Source of the DNA: DATNBU01 sp964476185
GTDB lineage: Bacteria; Desulfobacterota; Binatia; UBA1149; CAITLU01
NCBI GenBank assembly: GCA_964476185.1
Contig: CAYYZO010000002.1
Coordinates: forward strand, 1-64,000
Reading direction: 5' to 3'
Length of the DNA stretch: 64,000 nt
Part shown: positions 32,251 to 43,126 of the stretch, piece after piece
How the letters are laid out: each line of letters starts with the position of its first letter
Numbering within the stretch: position 1 is the first letter of the stretch
Notes under the pieces: model-generated
Seen by the model: the letters and a program-made list of their open reading frames with translations, nothing else
Told to the model about the DNA's origin: nothing
Databases searched by the model: none
Program-made: the position numbers and the translations under genes

Positions 32251-33028
32251 TCAGCGCTTGCCGGGGCCGCCTTCTGCGTCGCCGGCCGCAGCCGGCGACT
32301 CCTGGTTCGCGGCCGAAGCCGGCGAGGGGTCGGCGTAGAGGCGATGCTCGTGGATGAGGCGTGCGACGGAAGGGCCGGTGAGGTGGCTCACGGGAAGGCC
32401 GTCGGCCACGCGCCGGCGTATGTCGGTAGCGGAGATGTCGAGTCCGCGAATGCGGAATCCCCTGACGGTGTGCCCGCTGCTGTGAACCCAGGCGCCGATG
32501 CCCGGATCATAACGGGCATCCCCGCGAGCGGCAACGGGCGGCGCGGGCGCGTCGTGCGGAAACGGCCGGCCCGGTCGGGTCGTGACGACGAGGTTGGCGA
32601 GTTCGAGGAGCTCGGCCGGGCGGCTCCACGTATCGACGTCTTCGTACGCGTCGATGCCGAGGATCAGGAACAGCTCCGCGGACGGATGAGCCGCCGCGAG
32701 CTCGCGCAGCGTGTCGACCGTCCACGACGGACCGCTCCGCCGAAGCTCGACGTCGCAGGGCTCGAGACGGGCCGCGGGCGTCGCGCCGTCCGCGCCGGGC
32801 AGCGAGAGCCGCGCGCGACCTCGTTCGACGTCGTCCAGCGCGAGCGTGAGCATGCGCCATCGAAGGTCCGCCGGAGCGGCGGCGACACCGTGCTTGTGGG
32901 GAGGACGGGCCGAGAGCACGAGCAGCACGCGGTCGAGGTCGAACTTGGCGGCCACCTCGAGCGCGCTCGCCAGGTGCCCGAGGTGAACCGGATCGAAGGT
33001 CCCGCCGAGGACGCCGATGCGCCGCGCT

Positions 33029-33039
<11 letters not shown>
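32251..33039 (-). CDS. nadD: Nicotinate-nucleotide adenylyltransferase
   Basis: 262 residues, ATG 33039, overlapping proA by 11 nt. The nucleotidyltransferase motif GGTFDPVHLGHL (about 12-23), PPHKHG for mononucleotide binding and the closing ISATDIRRR are diagnostic of NadD. It makes deamido-NAD+ from nicotinate mononucleotide and ATP. The C-terminal 25 residues are an Ala/Pro-rich extension. Longer than E. coli NadD (213 aa). Confidence 0.95.
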
Positions 33040-34314
<1,275 letters not shown>

Positions 34315-34318
<4 letters not shown>

Positions 34319-35535
34319 GCTTCCTCCACTTCGAGGGCCGCGCCGTCGCGGGCGGCTCCGGCGTCGTCGGCCGGGGTTCCCGGCGGGCCGACCTCCGCCA
34401 GCAGGGCGAGGTCGTCGCGGTGGACCACCTCGTCGCCCTCGTGGTAGCCGAGGATGGTCTCGATGCGCGAACTCGCCTGGCCGCGGATCTCGCGGCAGTC
34501 GTCGGCGTCGTACGCGGAAAGGCCGCGCGCGAGCTCGCGCCCCTGGCCGTCGACGCAGCTGACGCAGTCGCCGCGCGCGAACGCGCCGCGCACTTCCGCG
34601 ATTCCGGCCGGAAGCAGGCTCGAACCCTTCTTCGTCAGCGCGTCGACCGCGCCGGCGTCGAGCACGAGCGTCCCGCGCACCGGCAGGCCGTAGGCGATCC
34701 AGTGCTTGCGGCTGCGCATCGGCGTCTGGCGCGGCAGGAACAGCGTGCCGACCTGGTCGTCGCGGTCGACGATGCGCGCGAGCACGCCCGGCGTCATCCC
34801 GCTCGCGACGATGGTCGGGATCCCGCGGTGCGCGGCGCTGCGGGCGGCGACGAGCTTGCTCGCCATGCCGCCGGTGCCAACGGCCGAGACGGCGCTGCCG
34901 GCGACTCCCGCCGCGAGGTAGGCGTCCACGTCGTCGACGATCTCGACGAGCGAAGCGGCGCCGCCGCGCGGATCGCCGTCGTAGAGGCCGTCGACGTCGG
35001 TGAGCATCACGAGAAGGTCGGCCCCGACCAGCCCGGCGACGAGCGCGGAAAGGCGGTCGTTGTCGCCGAACTTGAGCTCCTCGACGGCGACCGAGTCGTT
35101 CTCGTTCACGATCGGCACGATGTCGTGGCGCAGCAGGTGCTCGAACGTCCGTTGCGCGTTCAGGTAGCGGGTGCGGTGGCGAAGGTCGTCCGCGGTCAGG
35201 AGCACCTGACCGACGTGACGGCCGAAGTCCGAGAACGAGCGCTCGTACAGCGCCATCAGGCGCGGCTGCCCGATCGCGGCCGCGGCCTGCTGCTCCGGGA
35301 TCTTCTTCGGGATGCGGCCGAGGCCGAGTCGGGCGAGGCCGGCGGCGCGCGCGCCCGAGGTGACGACCACGACCTGCCAGCCCTGCGCCGCGAGCGCGCA
35401 GAGTTCCGCGCTGACGCGGCCGATCTGCTCGAGGCTCACGCCCGAGGACGCCGTCACCAGCACGGAGCTTCCGAGCTTGACGACGATGCGCCGGGCGCGC
35501 GACAGGATCGCGCGCTTGCTGTCGCGGTGGTTCAT
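34315..35535 (-). CDS. proB: Glutamate 5-kinase with PUA domain
   Basis: 406 residues, ATG 35535 overlapping obgE stop (ATGA). Amino acid kinase domain to about 270: VVKLGSSVL, VVTSGARAAG, NENDSVAVEELKFGDND, LLVMLTDVDGLYD, GTGGMASKLVAA. A C-terminal PUA domain (about 290-385) is as in E. coli ProB. One substitution worth noting is SGARAAG where many enzymes have SGAI.AG. First step of proline synthesis, usually feedback-inhibited by proline. Confidence 0.96.
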
Positions 35536-36623
35536 TTGCGGTTCCCGGCCGGATCGTGCGGCAGGTCGTCGAAGGAATCGAGGAACTCCCCGGCGGCCTC
35601 GGCGAGTTCGGCCTGGCGGCGGCGGTACTCCTCCACCGCCCGGCCGATGCGCGTGACGAGTTCCCGGCAACCCTGGCCCGTCGCCGACGAGATCGCGAAG
35701 ACCTCGTGGCCGCGCTTCTCGAGCTCGGCGCGGATCTCCGCGACGTTGTCGGCCGCGCTCGGCAGGTCGACCTTGGTCAGCGCGACGATCTGCGGACGCT
35801 CGAGAAGCTCTTCCGAGTACGCCGCAAGCTCGCGGCCGACCGTCTCGAAGTCGGCGATCGCGTCCGCGGCGCTGCGCTCCGAAGCGTCGACGAGGTGCAC
35901 GAGCACCGCGGTGCGCTCGACGTGGCGCAGGAAGCGGTCGCCGAGCCCGTGGCCCTCGTGCGCGCCCTCGATGAGGCCCGGGATGTCGGCGAGCACGAGG
36001 CTCTTGTCGTCGGCCCACGCGACCACGCCGAGCACCGGCGCGAGCGTCGTGAACGGGTAGTCGGCGATCTTCGGCCGTGCGGCGCTGACGCGCGCGAGCA
36101 GGCTCGACTTGCCCGCGTTCGGCAGGCCGACGAGGCCCGCGTCGGCGAGCAGGCGCAGCTCGAGCCGCACTTCGAACTGTTCTCCGGGCGTCCCGGGGTC
36201 GGCGCGCCGCGGCGCCTGGTGGGTCGGCGTCGCGAAGCGCGCATTGCCTCGCCCGCCGCGCCCGCCGCGCGCGAGCAGCACGACCTCGCCGTGCTCGGTC
36301 AGGTCCGCGAGCACGTCGCCGGTTTCCTCGTCGACGACGACGGTGCCGACCGGCAGCCGCAGGACGGCGTCGTCCCCGGCCTTGCCGTGCTGGCACTTGC
36401 CGCGGCCGTTCTCGCCGCGCACCGCACGGATCGTGTGGCGCGATCGAAAGTCGAGGAGGGTGGAGACGTTCTCGTCGGCGATCGCGAGGACCGAGCCGCC
36501 GTTTCCGCCGTCGCCGCCGGAGGGGCCTCCGTGCGGGCGGTACTTCTCGCGCAGGAAGGCGGCGCAGCCGTCGCCCCCGTCGCCGGCGACGATGCGCAGT
36601 CGCGCTTCGTCGACGAAATTCAC
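35532..36623 (-). CDS. obgE: Obg/CgtA GTPase
   Basis: 363 residues from GTG 36623. Glycine-rich Obg fold (1-158: GGDGGNGGSV, ARGGRGGRGN) and G domain (about 159-340) with G1 GLPNAGKSSL, G3 DIPGLIEGA and G4 TKVD. The C-terminal tail is short, without a full Obg C-terminal domain. Essential ribosome-assembly and stringent-response GTPase. It lies 10 nt after rpmA in the standard order. Confidence 0.97.
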   Translation of the reverse strand: MNFVDEARLRIVAGDGGDGCAAFLREKYRPHGGPSGGDGGNGGSVLAIADENVSTLLDFRSRHTIRAVRGENGRGKCQHGKAGDDAVLRLPVGTVVVDEETGDVLADLTEHGEVVLLARGGRGGRGNARFATPTHQAPRRADPGTPGEQFEVRLELRLLADAGLVGLPNAGKSSLLARVSAARPKIADYPFTTLAPVLGVVAWADDKSLVLADIPGLIEGAHEGHGLGDRFLRHVERTAVLVHLVDASERSAADAIADFETVGRELAAYSEELLERPQIVALTKVDLPSAADNVAEIRAELEKRGHEVFAISSATGQGCRELVTRIGRAVEEYRRRQAELAEAAGEFLDSFDDLPHDPAGNRK

Positions 36624-36633
36624 GGGATGCGCT

Positions 36634-36888
36634 TCAGGCCGAGTAGACGCAGGCTCGGGTCTTGCCCTTGCCGAAGCTCTCGTACTTGACGGTGCCGTTG
36701 ATGAGCGCGAACAGCGTGTAGTCGCGGCCCATGCCGACGCCGTCGCCCGGATGCACCTTCGTGCCCAGCTGGCGCACGATGATGTTGCCGGCGAGCACGC
36801 TCTGGCCGCCGAACTTCTTCACGCCACGACGCTGACCGCGGCTGTCGCGACCGTTCTTGCTGCTTCCCTGACCTTTCTTGTGCGCCAT
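36634..36888 (-). CDS. rpmA: 50S ribosomal protein L27
   Basis: 84 residues beginning MAHKKGQGSSKNGRDS, without the cleavable N-terminal extension seen in Firmicutes. GDYTLFALINGTVKYE-type ending matches bL27 (here MGRDYTLFALINGTVKYE). Second gene of the ribosomal operon, 41 nt after rplU. Confidence 0.98.
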   Translation of the reverse strand: MAHKKGQGSSKNGRDSRGQRRGVKKFGGQSVLAGNIIVRQLGTKVHPGDGVGMGRDYTLFALINGTVKYESFGKGKTRACVYSA

Positions 36889-36929
36889 GGCGAAGTTCTC
36901 CAGAACCCGGGCGAAGAGCCCGGAGGTTC

Positions 36930-37241
36930 TCAGTCGATCGAGGTGATCTGGACCGTGGTCTCGTACTGCCGGTGGCCCATGCGGCGCCGGTAGTTCTTGC
37001 GGCGCTTCTTCTTGAAGACGAGGATGCGCGGGCCGCGGTCCTGCTGGACGATCACGCCGCGCACCGCGGCTCCGTCGACCAGCGGGGCGCCGATCTCGAT
37101 GCGCTCGCCGTCCCCCCTCAGGAGGACCTCGGCGAACTCGACCTGCTGGCCGGGCTCGCCCGTGAGCTTCTCGATCGTCAGGCGCGCGCCTGGGCTGACT
37201 CGATACTGTTTTCCGCCGGTTCGGATCACCGCATACGACAT
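36930..37241 (-). CDS. rplU: 50S ribosomal protein L21
   Basis: 103 residues, ATG 37241 preceded by AGAGGG. The start MSYAVIRTGGKQYRV and the basic stretch KKKRRKNYRRRMGHRQ are diagnostic of bL21. First gene of rplU-rpmA-obgE-proB-proA-nadD-rsfS and behind a strong promoter. Confidence 0.98.
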   Translation of the reverse strand: MSYAVIRTGGKQYRVSPGARLTIEKLTGEPGQQVEFAEVLLRGDGERIEIGAPLVDGAAVRGVIVQQDRGPRILVFKKKRRKNYRRRMGHRQYETTVQITSID

Positions 37242-37266
37242 GGTCTTTTCCCTCTGAAGCCCGCGG

Positions 37267-37294
37267 TTTCTATCGGAGCGGGCGTCCGTGTCAA
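37267..37294 (-). promoter_or_regulatory. Sigma70-like promoter of the rplU operon
   Basis: Minus strand: TTGACA (37294-37289), 16-bp spacer, TAGAAA (37272-37267). The -35 is consensus and the element resembles the exporter-operon promoter at 7391-7419. Predicted start about 37260, close to the rplU ribosome site, leaving a leader of about 20 nt. Confidence 0.75.
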
Positions 37295-37510
37295 CCGCGC
37301 GGCCGCGAAGCAGCCCGTCGGGCGGCGCTTCCCGCGCTCTCCCGCGGGCAGACCGCGGACGGGACGGCCGACCAGCGGGCGGTGACCGATCGCGGCGGGG
37401 ATCGCCGAGCATCCCGGGCGTCTCCGCTCGACGTCGTCGACCTGCCGAGGGAATGGAGCCGCCGGCCGCGGCTTGCCGCCCGGTCGGGTGCGTGACATCG
37501 CTCGGGCGCG

Positions 37511-38206
37511 ATGAATCCTCGAGCCGTCGTCTACGTGCTCGCGAAGGCGCCGCGTCCCGGGCTCGTGAAGACGAGGCTCTGCCCGCCGCTCGACCCCGCC
37601 GAGGCCTGCCGGCTCGCCGAGGCGTTCCTCGCCGACACCGTCGATCGGCTTGCGTCCCACCCCGGACTGGAAGTGCGTCTGGCCCTCGACCCGCCGCCCG
37701 GGGAGGGCCGCGAGGACGCGTCGCCGGCCGCCGGGCGCGAGGTGGAGCTTCGCGTCGAGGGGCAGGGGCGAGGGGACCTCGGCGAGCGAATGGGCAGGCT
37801 GCTCGCGCGCGGGCTCGCGGCCGGGCTGCCGACGATCCTCGTGGGGGCGGACTGCCCGGACCTGCCGTTGGCGATCGTCGACGCCGCCTGCGACGCGCTC
37901 TCGCGCGCCGACGTCGTGCTCGTCCCCGCGCGCGACGGAGGCTACGTCCTCGTCGGCGCGCGAAGGGAGGTGCCGGAACTGTTCCGACTCGACGTCGAGT
38001 GGGGCAGCAGCGGGGTGTTCGCGGCCACGTGCGCCGCGCTCTCGCGCGCCGGGTGCGCGTTCGCGGCGATCGAGGCCTGGGAGGACGTTGACGATGCCGC
38101 CGCACTCGGCAGACTCGCGAAACGCCTCCGACAAAACGGTGGCGGCGCCGCGCCGCGCACGGCGCGGCTGCTGGACGAGTGGAGAGGGCAAGGAGTCCGG
38201 TTCTGA
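37511..38206 (+). CDS. TIGR04282-family glycosyltransferase-like protein
   Basis: 231 residues. Opening YVLAKAPRPGLVKTRL, then ILVGADCPDLP and PARDGGYVLVGAR, are the three hallmarks of the DUF2064/TIGR04282 group, a GT-A nucleotidyl/glycosyl transferase fold. Some members are linked to arsenosugar synthesis, but no arsenic genes are near. The next gene starts inside its 3' end (28-bp overlap). Confidence 0.85.
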   Translation: MNPRAVVYVLAKAPRPGLVKTRLCPPLDPAEACRLAEAFLADTVDRLASHPGLEVRLALDPPPGEGREDASPAAGREVELRVEGQGRGDLGERMGRLLARGLAAGLPTILVGADCPDLPLAIVDAACDALSRADVVLVPARDGGYVLVGARREVPELFRLDVEWGSSGVFAATCAALSRAGCAFAAIEAWEDVDDAAALGRLAKRLRQNGGGAAPRTARLLDEWRGQGVRF

Positions 38207-39291
38207 GCAAGCACGTCGTACAGCGTTGGGACCTGGACAAGACCTACCTCGTCACCGACACGGATTCGCTGCGCGGGCTCCTGCGCATTCCGTTCGAGCG
38301 CGCGTCCGACAAGCGCGCGCTGCCGGGCGTGGCCGTGCTCGTCAAGGAACTGCGTCGATCGGCAGCCGAGCGCGGCAGCACGACCTCCGTGAACTTCGTG
38401 ACGGCGTCTCCGCCGCAGATCGGACGCGCGATTCGACAGAAGCTGCTGCTCGACGGCATCGAGGTCGACGAGATCCGGTTCAAGGACCAGATGCACCACC
38501 TCGTGCGCGGCCAGCTCGAGGCGCTGCGCGAGCACGTCGGGTTCAAGCTGTCGGAGTTGCTGCAGAGCGCGCGCGGCGGCCGTCGGGACGGGGACGAGCT
38601 GCTGTTCGGCGACGACTGGGAGTCGGATGCGCTGATCTACTCGCTGTACGCGGACGTGATCGAGGGCCGGCTCGCCTGGTCGCGCCTCGAAGGCCTTCTG
38701 GTGCGCGCGGGCGTGCAGGGCGTGCGGTATCTCGCCCCGATCCGCGAAGCGGCCGAGCGCGACGGGCCGCGCCGGCACGTGCAGGCGATCTGCATCCTGC
38801 GCGCGCGGCCTCGCGAGGGCCGGGAGTTCGAGCCGTTCGGCCCGCGCCTGTTCTGGTTCGACAACTACTTCGAATGCGCGCTGATCCTCCACGCGCTCGG
38901 CCAGGTCGACGCCCGCGGAGTCGTGGAAGTCGCGTCGGCCAGCGATATCGATCCCGAGACGGTCGCCGGGTCGTTCGACGCGGTGTCGTCGCGCTGGTCG
39001 CGGCTCAGGCGCGAACATCTCACGGTCGCGCGTCGAGCGCTGCAGGTCGCCGGCCTGATGTCCGTCGTGCCGCCGGGGACGCTGTGGCGGCGCGTGCGCA
39101 CGCGCTGGCGCGTCCGGCACGGCCGCGCTCCGGTGCCGCCTTCGAAGGTGCCGCTGGCGATGCCGGACTACGACCGGCTCGTGCAGGTCTGGTCGTATCG
39201 CGCGAGGCGGGAACGCGAGGCCGCCCGCGACCTCGCCCGCGATACCGTGGGCGAAACTCGGGAGGACGGAGTGACCGATGGACAATCGTGA
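38179..39291 (+). CDS. HAD-type phosphatase (DUF2183/App1-like)
   Basis: 370 residues from GTG 38179, within the previous gene. HAD motifs occur in order: nucleophile WDLDKTYLVTDT (about 16-27), the Ser/Thr motif FVTASPPQIGRA, Lys in FKDQMHHL and the acidic FGDDWESDALIY. This matches the DUF2183 group that includes yeast App1 phosphatidate phosphatase. A lipid or phosphoprotein substrate is possible. The C-terminal 80 residues are basic. It overlaps cutA by 14 bp, so the three genes form a unit. Confidence 0.8.
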   Translation: MERARSPVLSKHVVQRWDLDKTYLVTDTDSLRGLLRIPFERASDKRALPGVAVLVKELRRSAAERGSTTSVNFVTASPPQIGRAIRQKLLLDGIEVDEIRFKDQMHHLVRGQLEALREHVGFKLSELLQSARGGRRDGDELLFGDDWESDALIYSLYADVIEGRLAWSRLEGLLVRAGVQGVRYLAPIREAAERDGPRRHVQAICILRARPREGREFEPFGPRLFWFDNYFECALILHALGQVDARGVVEVASASDIDPETVAGSFDAVSSRWSRLRREHLTVARRALQVAGLMSVVPPGTLWRRVRTRWRVRHGRAPVPPSKVPLAMPDYDRLVQVWSYRARREREAARDLARDTVGETREDGVTDGQS

Positions 39292-39637
39292 ACCCGCACC
39301 GGGCGCGGTGCTCGTGCTGACCACGACGGCCGACGACGCTTCGGCCGCCGCGCTGTCGCGAACGCTCGTGGAGGAACGCCTCGCGGCGTGCGTGACCCGC
39401 ACGGCGGTGCGATCGGTTTACCGCTGGGAACCCGGCGGCGAAGGAGCCGGCGGTGCGACGCCGGTCTGCGAGGACGCCGAGGTGCTTCTCGTGGTGAAGA
39501 CTTCGGCGGCGCGCGCCGAGGACGTGGAGCGACGCATCCTCGAACTGCACGCCTACGAATGCCCGGAGCTGGTCCGGGTCGCGCCGGAGCGCGTCGAGCC
39601 GCGCTACCTCGCCTGGCTGCTGTCGTCCTGCGCTTGA
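39278..39637 (+). CDS. cutA: CutA divalent cation tolerance-like protein
   Basis: 119 residues. Conserved CutA pattern: VLTTTADDASAAALSRTLVEERLAACV (start of the trimeric ferredoxin-like fold), VYRWEP, LVVKTS and a C-terminal ELHAYECPELVRVAPE close to the usual HPYEVPEI. The His-Pro before Tyr is changed to His-Ala. CutA was linked to copper tolerance in E. coli; the exact role is still unclear. Confidence 0.9.
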   Translation: MDNREPAPGAVLVLTTTADDASAAALSRTLVEERLAACVTRTAVRSVYRWEPGGEGAGGATPVCEDAEVLLVVKTSAARAEDVERRILELHAYECPELVRVAPERVEPRYLAWLLSSCA

Positions 39638-39659
39638 GGGCGTGCCGGCGGCGCCGGAT

Positions 39660-40424
39660 TCAGCGGACGATGTTCGAAGGGGCTGTCTGGCCCGTGGACG
39701 CCCGGGACAGGTCCTCGCGCTCGAGCGACGGCGTCAGGCCGGCGTTCTTCAACTTCTCGGCGGTCTTCTTCGCGGTTTCCTCGCACGTGAACGGGCCGAA
39801 GCGCACGCGGTACTCGCCGCCGCCGTCGTCTTCCGGGGACTTCACGTAGTAGAGTCCGGCCGCGCGCTGGCTGGCGCTCAGGCCGTCGAGGAACTGCTCC
39901 GCGTCGAACTTGCTCGGGAAGCTGGCCACCTCCAGCGCGAACGTCTCCGACGGCCATTCCCCGGCCTGTTCGACGTCGACGAGCCGGAGCTGCACGTTCG
40001 CGACGCCCTTGGCGAGGATGTCGAGGCGGGCCGCCGCGGCGTACGAGAGGTCGAGGATGCGGGCATGGACGAACGGTCCGCGGTCGTTGATCCGGACCCG
40101 GATCGTCTTGCCGCTGTCGGTGTCGGTGACTTCCACCTCGCTGCCGAACGGTAGCGAGGGGTGGGCGGCCGTCAGCGCGTTCTTGTCGAAGACCTCGCCG
40201 TTGGAGGTCCGTCGGCCGTGGAAGCCCGGGCCGTACCAGGAGCAGAGTCCCTGCTGCACGACCTTGCCGGTTCCGTCCGGATCGCGACCGACCCGCTCCG
40301 TGTGGGAGACGGACTGGTCCTCGACGCCGACCTGGGCGGCAAGCTGCGGGTTGAGGGGGTAAGTGGACGCGGCGCAACCGGCGGTCAGCACCAGCGTGGG
40401 AATCAGAATATGATGGATACGCAT
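39660..40424 (-). CDS. rlpA: RlpA-type septal lytic transglycosylase lipoprotein
   Basis: 254 residues, ATG 40424. Lipobox LTAGC (Cys17). The double-psi beta-barrel domain (about 60-150) holds SWYGPGFHGRRTSNGEVFD and VRINDRGPFVHARILDLS, with the RlpA catalytic Asp in NDRGP. A C-terminal SPOR domain (about 160-245) targets denuded septal peptidoglycan. Acts in daughter cell separation in the outer membrane/periplasm. Confidence 0.93.
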   Translation of the reverse strand: MRIHHILIPTLVLTAGCAASTYPLNPQLAAQVGVEDQSVSHTERVGRDPDGTGKVVQQGLCSWYGPGFHGRRTSNGEVFDKNALTAAHPSLPFGSEVEVTDTDSGKTIRVRINDRGPFVHARILDLSYAAAARLDILAKGVANVQLRLVDVEQAGEWPSETFALEVASFPSKFDAEQFLDGLSASQRAAGLYYVKSPEDDGGGEYRVRFGPFTCEETAKKTAEKLKNAGLTPSLEREDLSRASTGQTAPSNIVR

Positions 40425-40902
40425 GTTTTGTTTTTGTCCGTATCGGGCAAACCCGGTCCCGGCTGCCCCGAGCGTTGCGGCCGTGGGTGCGTACCCGCGG
40501 CGGTTCCCGGTGACGGCTCTGGCCGTCTTCCGGTTGCCTGCCAGGGCCGGTTCGGCCCTGGGCTCGGTCCTGACTGGACTTCCTCCCGTCGCGCTTCAGC
40601 GCGACTCGGTCCCTGTTCTCGGTTCCGGTCGGCCAGCCGCTTCCCGTCATGCTCGAGCGTGCCGGGGGGAGTTCGGCTGGCTGTCGCGACACCGCGCGTC
40701 CAGTCAACGTGGGGACAGGAAACAGCATACCGACCGGTCGTGCAACCCGAACGGTGCGTTTACAGGCCGCGGGTCGTGTGGTAGTCGTGCAAAAAAGAGG
40801 CGAAGGTCCGGCTCGGGAACGAGTCGGGCCGCGGCGGCCAGCGAAATCGGATGAATCCTCCAAGCCGCCGATATGATTGAGAAAAACAAAGGAGAGGCAG
40901 GA
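40425..40902. other. Structured 478-bp intergenic region between rlpA and ruvC
   Basis: No credible gene. It contains consecutive near-perfect hairpins: 40481-40500 (8 bp, one GU), 40541-40561 (8 bp, loop GGTTC), 40588-40605 (7 bp, loop TTCA) and the palindrome 40682-40691. It could be the structured leader of rlpA (minus) or a small RNA. No consensus promoter was found; TTTACA at 40760 with TAGTCG 17 bp later is weak. Confidence 0.4.
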
Positions 40903-41448
40903 GTGCGCGTTCTCGGCGTCGATCCCGGGACCATCCGCTGCGGGTGGGGCGTCGTCGAGATCGAGGGTTCCCGGCTTGCCCGGGTGGCCTCCGGCGTGAT
41001 CGAGGCCGGCCGTGGTGAGATCGCGACCCGGCTCCTGGTCGTGCACCGCGGACTCCTCGACGTGATCTCGTCCCACGCTCCGGAGGTCTTCAGCCTCGAG
41101 CGCAACTTTCTCGCCCGCAACATCCAGAGCGCGTTCCGCCTCGGGGAAGCGCGCGGTGTCGCAATGGCGGCCGCGGCGTCCGCGGGCCTGCCCGTGAGCG
41201 AATACACTCCCATGATGATCAAGAAGGCCGTGGTCGGGTACGGAAAGGCCGAGAAGGCGCAGGTCCAGACCGCCGTCCAGAGGTTGCTCTCGCTCGAAGC
41301 GCTGCCCGCTGTGGATGAAGCCGACGCGTTGGCTGCCGCGCTGTGTCATGGCCTCGCCGGCGTGTTCGAAGCGCGACTGGCGGACGCCGTGTCGCTGCGC
41401 GGCCTGACCCGTGTGCGCGGCCGGAGCTGGCGTTCGGTGCGCGGGTGA
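40903..41448 (+). CDS. ruvC: Holliday junction endonuclease RuvC
   Basis: 181 residues. GTG 40903 is chosen because RuvC normally starts at the MRVLGVDPG strand and AAGGAGAGG lies just upstream; an ATG 30 bp earlier is an alternative. Acidic active site: Asp7 (VDPG), Glu66 (SLERNF), Asp138 and Asp141 (VDEADALA). It cuts Holliday junctions resolved by RuvAB, encoded next. Confidence 0.96.
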   Translation: MRVLGVDPGTIRCGWGVVEIEGSRLARVASGVIEAGRGEIATRLLVVHRGLLDVISSHAPEVFSLERNFLARNIQSAFRLGEARGVAMAAAASAGLPVSEYTPMMIKKAVVGYGKAEKAQVQTAVQRLLSLEALPAVDEADALAAALCHGLAGVFEARLADAVSLRGLTRVRGRSWRSVRG

Positions 41449-41458
41449 TCGTGCGCGC

Positions 41459-42043
41459 ATGATCGGTCGCCTTCGCGGAACCCTCGAAGTCCGCCAGCCC
41501 GGGGAGGTGCTCGTCGATGTCGGCGGCGTCGGCTACCTGGCGTTCATCTCGCTCCAGACGTTCTCGACGCTGCCGCCGGCCGGTGGGCAGGTCGTGCTCG
41601 AAGCCGTGACGGTGCTGCGCGAGAACGCGCTCGAGCTGTTCGCGTTCGCGACCGCGGCGGAGAAAGACGCGTTTCAACTCCTGAGGTCGGTGTCCGGGAT
41701 CGGCCCCCGCATGGCGGTCGCGATCCTGTCGGGCATCCGGGTCGACGAACTCGCGACGGCGGTCGCCACCGGCAATGCCTCGCGCCTGACCGCGATCCCG
41801 GGCATCGGGCGCAAGACCGCCGAGCGGATGTTGATCGACCTTCGCGGCAAGCTCGACGTCCCCGCGGCGGCGACGCCCGGCGGCAGGGTCGAGGAGGATG
41901 CGGTGTCGGCGCTGGTCGGATTGGGGTACAAGCGCGGCGAAGCCGAGAAGGCCGTTCGCGCCGCTACGAAGGACGGCGAGGCGAGCCTGGAGGACGTGCT
42001 CCGGCGCGCGCTCGGCAGCCTCGTGAGGGAGGCGGCGCGCTGA
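41459..42043 (+). CDS. ruvA: Holliday junction helicase subunit RuvA
   Basis: 194 residues from ATG 41459, 10 nt after ruvC. OB fold with MIGRLRGTL and VGGVGYL, two helix-hairpin-helix motifs (VSGIGPRMAVAILSG, IPGIGRKTAERMLIDLR) and the mobile C-terminal domain (ALVGLGYKRGEAEKAV) that contacts RuvB. Tetramer that binds the junction. Confidence 0.97.
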   Translation: MIGRLRGTLEVRQPGEVLVDVGGVGYLAFISLQTFSTLPPAGGQVVLEAVTVLRENALELFAFATAAEKDAFQLLRSVSGIGPRMAVAILSGIRVDELATAVATGNASRLTAIPGIGRKTAERMLIDLRGKLDVPAAATPGGRVEEDAVSALVGLGYKRGEAEKAVRAATKDGEASLEDVLRRALGSLVREAAR

Positions 42044-42056
42044 GCGCGCCCGGACG

Positions 42057-43121
42057 ATGCCCGGCCAGGATTCCAAGGATTCGATCCGCGACCCGCGGGC
42101 ACCGCTCGCCGACGCGACCGACCCGGCCGCCGCCGGCGACGAGCGCAGCGGCGAGGTCAGCCTTCGTCCCGAGACGCTCGACGACTACGTCGGCCAGCCG
42201 GCGGTCCGGCGCAACCTCGACATCGCGATCCGGGCCGCGCGCGGCCGAAGCGAATGCCTCGACCACCTGCTGCTGGTCGGCCCTCCCGGCCTCGGCAAGA
42301 CCTCGCTCGCGCACATCGTCGCGCGTTCGATGGGAGGCCGGCTGCACCCGACGAGCGGTCCCGTCATCGAGAAAGCCGGCGACCTCGCCGCGATCCTGAC
42401 CTCGCTCGAGCGCGGCGACGTGCTCTTCATCGACGAGATCCACCGGCTCGGCAAGGCGATCGAGGAGATCCTCTACCCGGCGATGGAGGACTACCGGATC
42501 GACATCGTGATCGGCGAGGGGCCGTCCGCGCGCTCGATCTCGCTCGCGCTGCAGCGCTTCACGCTGGTCGGCGCGACGACGCGCTCGGGAATGCTGAGCT
42601 CGCCGCTGCGGTCGCGGTTCGGGAACACGTACACGCTGGAGTTCTACGACGACGAAGAACTCGCCGAGATCGTGCGGCGTTCGGCGGCCCGGCTCGGCGT
42701 CGTGATCGAGGGTTCGGCTGCGCTGCTCGTCGCGGCGCGCGCGCGCGGGACGCCGCGCGTGGCCAACCGCCTGCTTCGCCGGCTTCGCGACTACGCCGAA
42801 GTGAAGGCCTCGGGCCGCGTCACGCGGGAGGTGGCGGCCGCCGGCCTCGACCTGCTCGGCGTGGACGCGGCCGGCTTCGACGCGATGGACCGCCGGTTGC
42901 TGCTCGCGCTCGTCGATACGTTCGGCGGCGGCCCCGTCGGCATCGACACGCTGGCCGCCGCGCTCGGCGAGGACGCCGACACCCTCGAGGAAGTGCACGA
43001 GCCGTACCTGATCCGCTGCGGCTTCGTCCAGAAGACGCCGCGCGGGCGCGTCGCGACGCTGCGCGCCTGGAGCCACCTCGGACGCCAACCGTCGCGCGAG
43101 CAGCGTTCGCTGTTCACCTGA
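42057..43121 (+). CDS. ruvB: Holliday junction helicase subunit RuvB
   Basis: 354 residues. AAA+ motor: Walker A GPPGLGKTSLAH, Walker B DVLFIDEIHRL, sensor I VGATTRSGMLSSPLRSRFG, arginine finger within that segment, C-terminal winged helix (TGxxPxGI-type region replaced by GGGPVGIDTLAAAL). RuvB normally has an Asn in the Box VI region; no obvious defect seen. Drives branch migration. Confidence 0.97.
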   Translation: MPGQDSKDSIRDPRAPLADATDPAAAGDERSGEVSLRPETLDDYVGQPAVRRNLDIAIRAARGRSECLDHLLLVGPPGLGKTSLAHIVARSMGGRLHPTSGPVIEKAGDLAAILTSLERGDVLFIDEIHRLGKAIEEILYPAMEDYRIDIVIGEGPSARSISLALQRFTLVGATTRSGMLSSPLRSRFGNTYTLEFYDDEELAEIVRRSAARLGVVIEGSAALLVAARARGTPRVANRLLRRLRDYAEVKASGRVTREVAAAGLDLLGVDAAGFDAMDRRLLLALVDTFGGGPVGIDTLAAALGEDADTLEEVHEPYLIRCGFVQKTPRGRVATLRAWSHLGRQPSREQRSLFT

Positions 43122-43126
43122 GGGCC

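Noticed and set aside
40423..40854. 143-codon open frame in the rlpA-ruvC gap
   Set aside because: It starts inside the rlpA start codon region, has no ribosome site, and its protein has no recognisable pattern. The hairpins explain the region better.
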